This document shows, one piece after another, positions 1-11,257 of a stretch of DNA of 64,000 nt. Every line of letters starts with the position of its first letter. The first letter of the stretch is position 1. The notes under the pieces were generated by a model that saw nothing but the letters and a program-made list of their open reading frames with translations, searched no databases and was not told the origin of the DNA. This DNA is from Mycoplasma bradburyae (GTDB taxonomy: Bacteria > Bacillota_I > Bacilli_A > Mycoplasmatales > Mycoplasmoidaceae), in the NCBI RefSeq assembly GCF_024338845.1, contig NZ_CP101414.1:1-64000 (forward strand), read 5' to 3'. Position numbers and translations under genes: made by a program.

Positions 1-13
1 GGGTAAAAATTCT

Positions 14-1399
14 ATGAAAGATAAACTGCGAACTTTTTTGGAAAAAATATCAACAAATTTTAATGAAATGAATTCCGAACTCTTGGAAGCTTTCATTAAA
101 GATATTGAATTTATTTCTGAAGAGAATGACAATATTTATTTATGTTTCGAAAGTCAATATTTTTTCAACGAATTTAAAAACAAATTTCAACATCTAATAA
201 ATGCGGAAAATACCGTTGTTTTTAATGATTTTCTATCTCTAGAATGAAAAAAATACATTAAAGAAACTAAACGCATTAATTTATTAAATAAAAAAGAATC
301 CGAATTATTAAAAGAAAAATTAGAGCATTCGAAAAAACAACAAAAATACAAAATCAATCCTTTATCTAGAGGAATTAAAGATAAGTTGACTTTTGATAAT
401 TATTTAGTATTTGAATTTAATGAAGAAGCAGTTTATCTAGCTAAAAAGGTAGCAGACAAAACTGCGGATATTAATTGGAACCCAATAATAATTGAAGGTA
501 AGCCTGGTTGTGGTAAAAGTCACTTACTCCAAGCTATAGCAAACGAAAGACAACGCTTATTTCCTGAGGAAAAAATTTGTGTTTTATCTTCAGATGATTT
601 TGGTTCTGAATTTTTAAAATCAATAATTGCTCCAGACCCTACACATATAGAATCGTTCAAATCTAAATACAAAGATTATGATCTCTTGATGATAGACGAT
701 GTTCAGATAATATCGAATCGGCCTAAAACTAATGAAACATTCTTTACAATTTTCAACTCTCTAGTAGATCAAAAGAAGAACATAGTTATAACCCTTGATT
801 GCAGAATAGAAGAAATTCAAGACAAATTAAACGCTAGAATGATTTCAAGATTCCAAAGAGGTGTTAATGTAAAAATAAATAAACCCACTAAAAAGGAAAT
901 CATTCAAATCTTCAAGCAAAAATTCAAAGAGAATAACTTAGACAACTATATTGATGAACACTTAATTGAAGAAATATCTGACTTCGATGAAGGAGATATC
1001 CGTAAAATAGAAGGATCAGTAGCTAAACTTATTTTTATGAATCAAATGTATAGTTCTACAAAAACAAAAGAACAGATCCTTAAAAGCTTCATTGAAAAAG
1101 TGACTAATAGACGTGATTTAATTTTATCTAAAGATCCTAAATACGTATTTGAAAAAATCAAATACCATTTTAATATTGATGAAGATGCTTTAAAATCTTC
1201 TAAACGAAAAAAAGATATCGTACAAGCACGACATATTTGTATGTACATTCTTAAGACTATATATAATCAAAATTTAAGTCAAATTGGAAAATTGTTAAAA
1301 AAAGACCATACAACGGTAAAACACGCTATTGAAAAGGTTGAAGAAGGGATCGAAAACGATCCAAATATGAAGAGTTTTATAGATATCTTTAAAAATTAA
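14..1399 (+). CDS. dnaA: Chromosomal replication initiator DnaA
   Basis: Initiator ATPase that binds oriC and opens the duplex. The 461-residue frame is continuous when TGA at 245-247 is read as Trp. An AAA+ domain carries a Walker A motif GKPGCGKS near residue 162 and a Walker B LLMIDDVQ. The C-terminal domain IV has the DnaA DNA-binding signature region, including KDHTTVKHA. The N-terminal domain I and linker are divergent, as usual in mycoplasmas. The ATG at 14 is only 13 bases into the window, so an upstream in-frame start cannot be excluded. In M. genitalium dnaA (MG469) adjoins MG468/MG467, whose homologues lie far downstream here. No DnaA-box cluster is visible in the window, so the origin is presumably to the left. 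Confidence 0.95.
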
Positions 1400-1476
1400 G
1401 ATATAGAAAAATTTAAAAAAAGTACTAAACTATATTAATAATATAATTATTAAAGTGTTAAATAGATTTAATAAAT

Positions 1477-3192
1477 ATGCTTAAAATATTGTTATATAAG
1501 GCTACTAAATCTTTTAAATTTCACATATCGATTGTACCGTTTTTTCTTCTTATTGAAAGTTTAACAACGGTATTAGTGCCTTACTTTATTTCAGATTTAA
1601 TTAATTACGGAATTATAGCAAACGACAAAGAAGCATTAACAAAATATTCATTAATATTACTTGGAATAGCAGTAGTAGGATTTATCTCTGGTTTTATTGG
1701 GGGTAGATCTATTACTGTTGCTTCTGTAGAATTTGCTAAGCAATTACGTGTTAATATTTTTACAAGATTCCAAAGCTTTTCAGCTAAAAACATTGACAAG
1801 TTTGATAAAGCTAGTGTTCTTACTAGAACGACAACAGATATTAACTATATTCAAACAAGTATTGAATCATTTAGAATGGCAATAAGAGGATTTTCAGTTT
1901 TCTTATGCGCTTTAATTTTAATGCTTATAACTAGTTGAAAACTAGGAGTATCTTCATTAGTAGTTATTCCGATTATTTTATTAGGTATAACTATTGTTTA
2001 TCGCTTGATCATCGGCGATTACAAAAAAGTGTTTAGAGAATATGACGAACTAAATAATTTAGCCAAAGAATCAATCTCAGGTATGAGAGTTGTTAAGTCG
2101 TATCACCAACAAGATAGCGAAATTAAAAAGTTTAATAGAGTTACTAACTTTATCTATAAAAACTTTACAAAAATTGAAAAAATCAGTGCTTTAATTCAAC
2201 CTATTGTATTACTGTGTATTTATTCTTTATCAATAGCTATCGCTTGATTCGGAACCAAGGATATTCTTGCTGGTAGTCTTAATATCGGTGATCTAACATC
2301 TGTTTTAGCTTATGCTTTCCAAATGCTAATAAACTTATTATTATTAACATTTGTTTATGTAACGATTATCACTGCTAAACCATCTAAAGATCGTATTATT
2401 GAGATACTAACTGAAAAGATTGATATCAAAAATAAACAAAACCCTATTAAAACTATTGAGAATTTTGATGTTGAATTTAAAAACGTTAGTTTTAAATATA
2501 TTGATGATAATCCACACTATAACCTCGAAAATATCAATATCAAAATAAAACAAGGTCAAACAATCGGAATTATCGGACCTACTGGTTCAGGTAAAACTAG
2601 TATTGTTAATTTATTATCAAGACTTTATGAATCTAATGAAGGTCAAGTGTTGATTAACAATATTCCAGTTAATGAGTACAGTCTTGAAACATTAAGAGAA
2701 ACAATCGGAATTGTTCCACAAAAGAACATTCTTTATTCAGGAACGATTAAAGAAAATATTTTGATGGGTAAGGACTACTCAGATGATGATATTAATAAAG
2801 CAATTTCTCAAGCACAAGCTAAAGAATTTATTAATAAATTACCTAATAATGTTGATTCAGAAGTAGAACAAAACGGAGCCAATTTTTCAGGTGGGCAAAA
2901 ACAAAGAATTTGCATTGCTAGAGCAATGATCAAAAAACCTAAAATTCTTGTTTTTGATGACTCAACTTCTGCACTAGACACTAAAACAGATGCCCTGATT
3001 CAAGAAAGTTTCAATAATGATTTCAAAGAATCAAGCAAAATTTTAATTTCACAAAGAATTTCATCTATTAAAAATGCTGATGAAATCTATGTTTTAAACA
3101 ACGGTAAAGTTGTGGCTAATGGTACCCACGATTACTTAATTCAAAATTGTGAATTATATCGCGAAATCAACATATCTCAAACCGAGCAATAA
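1477..3192 (+). CDS. ABC exporter half-transporter, degenerate-site subunit (MG014-like)
   Basis: Membrane half-transporter of 571 residues: an N-terminal six-helix type I exporter domain (about residues 15-290) followed by a nucleotide-binding domain. Walker A is GPTGSGKT and the signature is FSGGQKQR. In-frame TGA codons at 1936 and 2245 are Trp. Walker B ends LVFDDSTSALD, so the catalytic Glu is Asp, and the switch His is Gln (ISQRISS instead of AHR). This is the degenerate subunit of a heterodimer. It lies four bases before the partner half-transporter, so the two are co-translated. The substrate (drug, lipid or peptide) cannot be read from the sequence. Confidence 0.85.
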
Positions 3193-3196
3193 TCAT

Positions 3197-5086
3197 ATGA
3201 GTAACAAAACTAATAAGAAAAAATACTTTAACGAATTGCTTCGTTTTATCTGAAAAAACAACAAATGAATGTTGTTAATTTCATTCTTCTTCATAATTAT
3301 TTCATCAGTATCACTAGTATTAGTAAGTAATTTTATTAAAGGTTTAGTAGATGAATATATAGTTCCTTTATTAGAACAACAAAGCAAAAATGAAGAACTA
3401 GATTTTAGCAATCTAATAAAATACTTATCTATTATTGGATCAGTCTTCTTAATCGGGACAATATCAACCATTATCTCGGGTCAGATAATGGCTAAAGCAA
3501 CACATGTAACTTTATTTAAATTAAGAAACAACATGTATGCTCATATGCAACAATTGCCAATTAAGTATTTTGATACTACTAAACATGGCGATATCATGAG
3601 TTATTACACGAATGATGTTGATACAATAAGAAGTTTAATTGTTCAAATAATTCCTCAAAGTTTCCAAGCGATTGTTCAGATCATAACAATCTTAGCGTTT
3701 ATGTTGAGTACTAGCGTGGTGCTTACATTGATTACTTTGGTTTTATTATTACCTATGATGGTGTTTTTTGCTTTCTTTGGTAAGAAAACAAAAATGAACT
3801 TTATTGCTAATCAAACAGAGATCGCTAATCTTAACGGAGTAATTCAAGAATACATTGAAAACCAAACAGTATCTAATTTATTTAATTATTCAGATACAGT
3901 TATCAATAAATTCAAGAAAGCTAATATTAAACAAGCAACTATTATGAAAAAAGCTAATGTTTTAGCTTCTATCGTATTTCCGGTGATGTTTAACTATTCA
4001 AATGTTATCTACATTATCATTGCCATCATTAGTGTTGCATTACATGAAAAATATGCTGATAACAAACTTCTTGGTCAAGAACTAACAATTGGTGTTATTG
4101 TTTCATTTATTGCATTAGTTAGAGCGTTCATAGGTCCACTAGCAAACATTTCTCAAAATGTTAATTTCTTTGCTAAATCTAAAGCTGGTGCTGAAAGAAT
4201 CTATTCTATGCTTAATGAACCTATTGAAGTTAATCAAGGTAAGATTATTCTAGATTACATTGAAAAGAACGAAAAAGGTGAATGAGTTAAAGCTAACAAA
4301 TGAACTAAACAATTAGGTTGAATTGTTAATGATGTTATTGAACCATTTAAAGGCAAAGTTGAATTTAAGAATGTAAGTTTTTCTTATGATGGTAAAAAGC
4401 AAGTATTAAAAAATATTAATATTGATGCTAAGCCAGGCGAAAAGATCGCTTTAATAGGTAAAACTGGTTCAGGTAAAACTACGATTGCTAACCTTATTAA
4501 TCGTTTCTATGATGTTAGCGATGGTCAAATCTTCTTTGATGATTATCCAATTACTTTAGTAGATATTAATTCAATCCGTAAAACAGTAGGTATTGTTTTA
4601 CAATCGACTGAATTATTTACAGGCACTATTCGCGAGAATATTGCTTATGGTAATAAAGATGCTAAGCTAGAAGATATTATTGAAGCTGCTAAATTAGCAA
4701 ATGCTCATGACTTTATTATGAATTTACCTAATGAATATGATACGCATATTACAAACAATGGTGAAGGTTTATCTCAAGGTCAAAAACAATTGTTAGCAAT
4801 TGCTAGAGTAAGTTTAATGAATCCAGCAATCATGGTGCTCGATGAAGCTACTTCAAATATTGATAGTAGAACAGAGAAAGTCATTAAGGAATCGATGGAT
4901 AAATTAATGAATAATCGAACAACATTTGCGATAGCTCATAGATTATCAACAATCAAAAATTCTAATAAAATCTTGGTAATTCAAGAAGGTGAAATTGTTG
5001 AAGAAGGCAACCATGAAACATTAATAGCTAAAAAAGGTTTATACGAATCTTTCTACAATTCTTCATTTAATGAAGAGATCAGTTAG
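3197..5086 (+). CDS. ABC exporter half-transporter, catalytic subunit (MG015-like)
   Basis: Partner of the preceding gene, 629 residues. A six-helix membrane domain is followed by an NBD with Walker A GKTGSGKT, signature LSQGQKQL, Walker B MVLDEATSNID with the catalytic Glu, and an intact switch His (AIAHRLST). A Trp-rich linker with several TGA codons (about 4282-4320) joins the two domains. The start ATG at 3197 lies four bases after the upstream stop and was preferred to the internal ATG at 3269 because it adds a positively charged N-terminus with in-frame TGA Trp codons. Together the pair fits heterodimeric exporters with one competent ATP site. Substrate unknown. Confidence 0.85.
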
Positions 5087-5106
5087 CAAAAAATAATTAT
5101 TTTCGT

Positions 5107-5152
5107 TATAATAAATTAAATAATATCAAGCGTTGCTTGGTATTTTTATTAA
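5107..5152 (+). promoter_or_regulatory. Promoter -10 followed by a hairpin upstream of rpmH
   Basis: A perfect TATAAT lies at 5107-5112. About 15 bases later is a short hairpin, TATCAAGC-GTT-GCTTGGTA (5126-5144, one G-U pair), followed by a T-rich run. The hairpin may terminate transcription from the ABC operon, or, since it lies downstream of the -10, act as a leader structure or attenuator of the rpmH-rnpA operon. Confidence 0.5.
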
Positions 5153-5171
5153 TGTATATTTGTAAATAGCT

Positions 5172-5321
5172 ATGAAAAGAACATACCAACCAAATAAAAG
5201 AAAACGAGCTAAAACTCACGGATTTAGAGCAAGAATGGCTACTGCTTCAGGTAGAGCTGTATTAGCTGCTAGAAAAAGAAAAGGTAGACACATTCTAACT
5301 GTTTCTGATCAAGCAAGATAA
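5172..5321 (+). CDS. rpmH: Ribosomal protein bL34
   Basis: 49-residue basic protein of the large ribosomal subunit. It starts [20 protein letters not shown] and ends with the [11 protein letters not shown] tail, which covers the full bL34 family length. It is followed seven bases later by rnpA, the near-universal bacterial arrangement. The spacing and the TATAAT at 5107 indicate that it heads the rpmH-rnpA-yidC-rsmA-ispE operon. Confidence 0.98.
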   Translation: MKRTYQPNKRKRAKTHGFRARMATASGRAVLAARKRKGRHILTVSDQAR

Positions 5322-5328
5322 TCTTTAA

Positions 5329-5682
5329 ATGAAAAGAGAAAATAGTTTAAAGAAAACAACTAATTTTCTAGAAATAGTTAAAACAAAAAGCAAATATTAC
5401 TCAAATACTTATGTAATATTTGCTAAAAAAAACAACGAATCCAAGGCTAAAATTGGAATCGTTGTGCCCAAAAAACTTTTTAGTAAAGCAGTAACAAGAA
5501 ACAAAATAAAGCGACAAGTAAGAAGTTTCTTGTCTGATTTTACTGATTGAAATAAGAGTTTAAATCTTTTAATCAAGGTTAATAATTGTCGTTATTTAGA
5601 TAACACTTATCTAGAAAACAAAAAAGATCTCTTTGATACTTATAAAAGATTAATTCAAAAATTCAAAGCAAATTTAATTTAA
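5329..5682 (+). CDS. rnpA: Ribonuclease P protein component
   Basis: Small basic subunit of RNase P, which with the RNA subunit processes tRNA 5' ends. 117 residues. The RNR-type signature is visible as TRNKIKRQVRSFL near residue 64. The frame crosses TGA at 5548 (Trp) and ends at 5682, where the last A of the stop is the first base of the yidC start. Context rpmH-rnpA-yidC is the canonical order. The catalytic RNA gene rnpB is not in the window. Confidence 0.95.
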
Positions 5683-6833
5683 TGAGTAAAATACATTCTG
5701 AGATTGTAACTCAGTCGTTTAATCCTTTCTGGAGTGCTGCGACAGTTAAAGAAAGATCAAAAATAAATCCAAATGTTAAGAAAACTTTTAACTATTTATG
5801 AAAGTTTTTTAAGATTTGTTTATTTTTATTTATTACCGTAGTTGGGCTTTGAGGGTGTACTCAAAACTATTCTGAAAGTTGAACTGTAACCAATCCGAAA
5901 TTAGGTGTAGGTTTAGAAGTGGGTTATAGTTATGGGACTACCGGAGATTATCGTTATGATTTAATGACAAGCAACTCAGGTCCTTATTTTACTTTTTCAG
6001 ATTACGAACTATCATATGGTCCGTTTTTAGCTTGGTTTGTGTGACCGGCTACCCAAATTGTTTTACCTATTATTTATCAAACTAGAGTTCCTCTTAATCA
6101 GGGAATTGATTACGGTTTTAATACAATTCTAGGGATCTTAGTTTTACTGTTTATCATTAGATTAATTACGATCGGTATTACCTTAAACTCTACATTAAAT
6201 ACTGAAAGAATGGGTGAAGTTCAAGGTAAGATAGCTGAGATTAATGCTAAGTATAAGAATGCTAATGATTCGCAATCTAAGAAGATGAAGCAAATCGAAA
6301 TGATGCAACTTTATCGTAAACACAAGATTAAACCTGCAGCATTATTCGTTCAAGCATTCATTACTATACCAATTTTCTTAATTGTCTTTAAAATGGTTTC
6401 TTTAACAAGACCAATTAAAGCGACAGTTTTATTTAGTATTTGAGATTTATCAGTGACACCTGGTTCGCAAATCATCTCAGATATTTCACATAATTGGGTT
6501 TACATTTTCTTCGTTTTATTAGTTGTTCCTATGCAAATTATTTCGCAATGATTACCACAACGTTGAGCTACTAAGAGAAATAGAAATGCTAAAACAACTT
6601 CACAAAAAGGTTTAGAACAACTTAAGAAAACAAGAAGAATTCAATGAATCATGATTTGTGTCTTTGCGTTCTTCCCAGTTATTACTCCTTCTGCTGTAGG
6701 ATTATATTGGTTCCTAAACTCAATATTTACAATTCTGCAATCTTACATTACTCACGTTTTCATTATTAAACGTAGACAAAAAACTAAAACATTATCTAAA
6801 CTAGATCAAATTCTGAATCGTGAACTTGATTAA
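5682..6833 (+). CDS. yidC: Membrane protein insertase YidC/Oxa1
   Basis: 383-residue insertase that places proteins in the cytoplasmic membrane, alone or with Sec. The N-terminus has a hydrophobic stretch ending VGLWGC (Cys59), which resembles the lipidated signal of Gram-positive YidC homologues. The conserved Oxa1 core follows: a cytoplasmic coiled segment around 6200-6320 and four further membrane segments, the last containing LYWFLNSIFT. Several TGA codons encode Trp. The start overlaps the rnpA stop by one base. The end overlaps the GTG start of rsmA by 14 bases, implying translational coupling. Confidence 0.93.
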
Positions 6834-7623
6834 CAAAATTAATAATTTCTTAAAAAATAATGAATTTTCGCCTTCTAAAGAAAGAGGGCAAAATTTTTTA
6901 ATTGACACTAATATCATTAATAAAATTGTGCAAACAGTTAATGACACTAATCCTTCAAAAGTATTGGAAATAGGTCCAGGATTAGGAGCTATTAGTGAAC
7001 AATTAATCAAACAACATAAAACTAATTATCATGCGATTGAATTAGATAAGAAATTATTTAATTACCTTAACAATGATTTACTTAAAGATCAAATAACCCA
7101 TAACGATGCTTTAAAGATTGAATGAGATGTAATATTTGATGAACTTGGTAACAACCCTGCAATGGTAGGTAATTTACCTTACAATATTTCTTCTAAGTTA
7201 ATTAAGAAATTTATTTTATCAAGTTATCGAACAGCCATTATTATGGTTCAAAAAGAAATGGCTTTAAGGTTATTAGCTAAAATCAATTCTAAAGACTATT
7301 CATCTTTTAGTGTATTATGTCAATATCATTTAGACGTTAAGAAAGTTATTGAAATAAATGAAAATTCATTTATTCCCAAGCCAAAAATTAAATCAACTTT
7401 ATTACTTTTAGAAAAAAAAGATATAGATTTTAATGAGGGATATGAGAAGTTTTTAAAATTGATTTTCTTACAAAGAAGAAAAACAATTTTAAACAACTTA
7501 AAAAATAATTACAATCCAGAACTAATTAGACAAAGCCTTAATAGGTTAGAACTTAAAGAAAGTTCAAGAGCTCAAGAGTTATCAAAAGAACAATTGTTCA
7601 GGTTGTATGAATTATTATCGTAG
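6820..7623 (+). CDS. rsmA: 16S rRNA dimethyladenosine transferase RsmA (KsgA)
   Basis: SAM-dependent enzyme that dimethylates the two adjacent adenosines near the 16S rRNA 3' end. 267 residues. SAM motif I is EIGPGLGAISEQL near residue 50, and the catalytic motif NLPYNIS lies near residue 117. The GTG at 6820 is chosen because it is inside the yidC end (operon coupling) and restores the family N-terminus before GQNFLID. An alternative ATG at about 6861 would shorten it. TGA at 7123 is Trp. It overlaps ispE by 17 bases. Confidence 0.93.
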
Positions 7624-8326
7624 CTATGGTAAGGTCAATTTTTATTTAAAAATAAAAACTTACCACCCTGAAATAAAAAAACATACTTTAGATTCTAAAC
7701 TAATTATTACTAAGGATTATTACGATGATATTTATTTGCAAAGATCTAAAGATACGCAGATTGAATATTTTGACGAACAAAACCAACCCTTAGTTTTTAG
7801 TGATGATATCTTATTAAGAACTAAAAAATATTTAGAAAAAAAACTTAACCAAATATTTAATTTCAGGGTTAAAGTAATTAAGAAAATACCAACCCTTGCT
7901 GGTATGGGTTCGGCTTCTAGTAATGCTGCTGTTTTAATTAATTGAATATATCAAGAATGAAATATAAAAAACCAAATCCCTTATTACGATATAGCCACAG
8001 AATTAGGTAGTGACATTCCTTTTTTCATATCATTAAAAGAATGTGCGATTATAAAAAACTTTGGTGACGTAGTTATTGATTCTAACATTGACGGTTATGA
8101 AATCGATCAGATTATCTTTAACAATAAAAAACCAAGCACAAAAAGAATTTTTGAATTGTTAGATCATTCAAAAATTAACCCAAATGATTTAAACGATTTA
8201 GAAAAACCTTTTTTTAGTTTGTTTCCGGAATTATATCAACCCTTTAAAGAACTAAAAAAACATAATAACCATGTATTACTATCAGGGGCTGGTAGTAGTT
8301 TTGTTGTTTTTAAAAAGTTAAAGTAA
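7607..8326 (+). CDS. ispE: 4-diphosphocytidyl-2-C-methyl-D-erythritol kinase IspE
   Basis: GHMP-superfamily kinase of the MEP isoprenoid pathway. 239 residues, slightly shorter than typical IspE. The GHMP ATP-binding motif appears as TLAGMGSASSNAAVL (about residues 95-110), an altered form of the usual GLGGGSSDAA. The C-terminal LSGAGSSFVVF motif is the second GHMP glycine-rich signature. TGA codons at 7943 and 7958 are Trp. It is coupled to rsmA, as in many Firmicutes. ispF lies at 38.3 kb, so the pathway genes are dispersed but at least two are retained. Confidence 0.88.
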
Positions 8327-8351
8327 ATATAATAAAAATATCTAAATAAAT

Positions 8352-10001
8352 ATGATTTTTACAAAAATTAAAAAGTGCGTTAACCAAGCATTAGAAGAAT
8401 TAAACCTACCTAGTAATGTTGAATATTTAATTCAACAAACAAAAAATATTAAGTTTGGTGATTTTAGTAGTAATATTGCTATGGTATTATCAAAAATTGA
8501 TAATAAAAACCCAGAAGAAATTGCGAATCAAATCATTGGAAAAATCAATCCAGATGAATTTGAAAAAATTACTTTTTCAAAACCAGGATTTATTAACTTC
8601 TTTTTAAGCAATACTGATAAACTATCAATAATTAAAGAGTTACAAAACCAAGATTACGAGATTAACAAATTACCAGAAAATGAGAGAGATTCAATTAATA
8701 TTGAATTTGTATCAGCTAATCCTACTGGATTTTTACATCTAGGACATGTAAGAAATGCTTTTACTGGTGATGTTTTAGGTAATATTTTAAAAGCAGTTGG
8801 ACATAATGTAACCAAGGAATATTGGATTAATGATTTAGGTAACCAAGTTAATTTATTTGCCCTATCTTCAATAATTCGTTATTTAGAAAAATTGGGTGTA
8901 ACTAAATACGCTATGCCAGAAGATTCTTACCACGGAAAAGAACCTATTTTTGTGGCAGATGAAATTATCAAAGATTTTGGCGATAAATACAAGGATATTG
9001 AGATTGTTGATAACAAGATAGTTGACCAAAAAATCGCTAACGAACTAATCGAATATTGTACTAATAAAATGCTTCATTTTATTAAACAAGACTTAGCGTT
9101 AATTGGTGTTAATATGGATGTTTGAACTAGCGAGAAAGTTGTATATCAATCTAACACATTACAAGCACTATTAGATAACCAACTAAAAGATCATATTTAT
9201 AACAAAGACGGTGCTGTTTGATTAAAAACAACTGATGGTGGTGATGATAAGGATAGAGTTATTTTTAAAGAAAATAAAGCTCCTACTTATTTTGGTACGG
9301 ATATTGCTAATCACTATCTAAAATATAAAAGAGGTTTTAACCGTTTAATAAATGTTTGAGGAGCTGACCATTTCGGACACGTATTAAGAACAACATATGC
9401 AGCCGAATTATCAGGAGTACCAAAAGGTAATTTTATTGTTGTTCTTATTGAAATGGTTAAACTATTGCAAAACAATAAAGAAATTAAGTTCTCTAAACGT
9501 TTAGGTAATGCTATTAGTATTCCTGATATGTTGGAATTCTTATCTAAAGATGCTGCTAGATGGTTTATGCTTAACCAATCCTGAACTAGCGGTATTAATA
9601 TTGATGTTGATATCTCGAATAAAAAAGATAGTTCGAATCCTGTTTATTATGTTCAATACGCTCACGCAAGAATTCATAAACTATTAACAAAAATCGATAA
9701 AATCGATTTTTCTAAAGTTGATTTAAGTTTATTAAATTCTGATATTGAAAGAACATTAATCAACCATTTAGCTAGTTTTGAATATTATGTTCATAATGTA
9801 GCTACAACTTATGATGTTAATAAGTTATTAACCTTTGTTTATACATTAGCTAAGAACTTCCATAGCTGATATAACTCTCATGAAATTCTAAACCAAGAAG
9901 ATAATATTAAATATACAAGATTAGCATTAGCTAAATCAATTAAAATATTAATAAACTATCTTTTAAAATTATTTGGAATCAGTGCTCCAGAGCAAATGTA
10001 A
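8352..10001 (+). CDS. argS: Arginyl-tRNA synthetase
   Basis: Class I aminoacyl-tRNA synthetase of 549 residues that charges tRNA-Arg. The N-terminal Add-1 domain (residues 1-90) recognises the tRNA D-loop. The HIGH motif is HLGH in PTGFLHLGHVRNA, and the KMSKS-like loop is FSKRLGN, the degenerate form normal for ArgRS. The C-terminal anticodon-binding domain ends with the ArgRS-like INYLLKLFGISAPEQM. Several TGA Trp codons fall in the second half. It follows ispE by 25 bases and may share its transcript. Confidence 0.96.
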
Positions 10002-10027
10002 AAAAACAAGATAATTAGCATCAGATT

Positions 10028-11161
10028 ATGAAAAATAATAATAGGGTTAATAAAACTAATAATAAATTAGTAGTAACAGGCATAATATTACTGTTACTAA
10101 TACTTATTCTAGGGTTTGGTGGGTATTATGTTTATACGAATTTTTATAAAAACAAATCAGAAAATACCACTAAATTAGATGATAAAACACAACCTACCAA
10201 TGGTAATGTTTCAAACAATAATAAATATAAAAAAGTAGGCGATTTACGATTACTTAGTTGAAATGTCCTTAATTTTGGTAATAAATACACACCTAGCACT
10301 AATAAGTTCATGAATATTGTTAAAACTATTCAAGAATCTAATGCTGATGTTGTAGGTTTAACTGAAATTAATTACAACAACGAAGACATTGTAAGAAATG
10401 TCGCTAATTCTTTAGGTGCTTCTTGAAGCTACACCTTTAGTGGAAATAATTTTAATGTCAATTTTAGTAGATCTAGAGAATCTGTTGCTATTCTTTATAA
10501 AAATAATGTAGTTCAACCAGAAACATCTAATTCAATTAATCCTAATGATACTTATACTAGACCGCTTTGATACACTAAGTTTAAAACTGTAGGCTATGAT
10601 TACAGTTTTATAACTTTCTTTGGTCATTTTGATGCTCCTGGAGCTAATTCTAAGAATAACGAAGCTAATGCTAAAGGGTATAGAGGTCAAGGTGGACAAG
10701 AAATAAGTGAAGCAAAAGCAATTGCTACAGTATTTACTTCACTTAAAGCAACTTATCCAAACACTGACATAATCGGTGCTGCTGATACAAATATTAAAGA
10801 AGCTAACAATAGCGTATTTGATTCAAATGAATATTCATTAAACTATATTGATTTTAATGATAATAAAGAATATTATAGAACCACAATAAGCAATAATAAT
10901 TATTATGCTAATTCTTATGATAAATGGTTCGTATATGACGCTAACAAATCTAATATCTTAAAAGATAAAAATATTCCTTATAAGGTAGATGTCATTAATG
11001 CGTTTAATGATAAGATTTGGGATAAAGAAAAAACACTTAATGCTTGGTTATCATCTGATAAAGCTAAAAAATATCCTAAACCAACCGATATTCAATTAGT
11101 ATTAAATGTATCGGATCATGCACCTATTATTCTAGATCTAAATTATAAGAATAATATGTAG
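10028..11161 (+). CDS. Membrane-anchored endonuclease/exonuclease/phosphatase-family nuclease (MnuA-like)
   Basis: 377-residue protein with one N-terminal membrane segment (about residues 17-38) and an external domain, in the manner of mycoplasma membrane nucleases that scavenge nucleotides from host DNA. The EEP fold motifs are in order: LSWNVLNFG, GLTEIN with the metal-binding Glu, FFGHFDAPG, IGAADTN and the terminal VSDHAPIIL. The Asp-Asn and SDH catalytic residues are all present. A low-complexity Asn/Thr linker (residues 40-70) tethers the domain. TGA codons at 10259, 10424 and 10568 are Trp. A bidirectional terminator follows. Confidence 0.85.
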
Positions 11162-11210
11162 TTTTGTTTTAACTATTATAAATATTTGATAGATATTAAT
11201 CTTTATTAAA

Positions 11211-11248
11211 AAAATAAAAACTCATCTAAAAGAATGAGTTTTTATTTT
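11211..11248. terminator. Bidirectional terminator between the nuclease and the first protease lipoprotein
   Basis: Stem ATAAAAACTCAT / ATGAGTTTTTAT with a nine-base loop, flanked by A and T runs on both sides. It can terminate both the nuclease gene (+) and the convergent lipoprotein gene (-). Confidence 0.8.
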
Positions 11249-11257
11249 TGTATTGAA

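Noticed and set aside
1400..1476. AT-rich gap after dnaA considered as origin of replication
   Set aside because: Only 77 bases and without DnaA-box sequences such as TTATCCACA; the origin is more likely left of the window.
9625..9645. AGTTCGAATCCTG resembling a tRNA T-arm
   Set aside because: It lies inside argS coding sequence and no acceptor or anticodon stem can be built around it.
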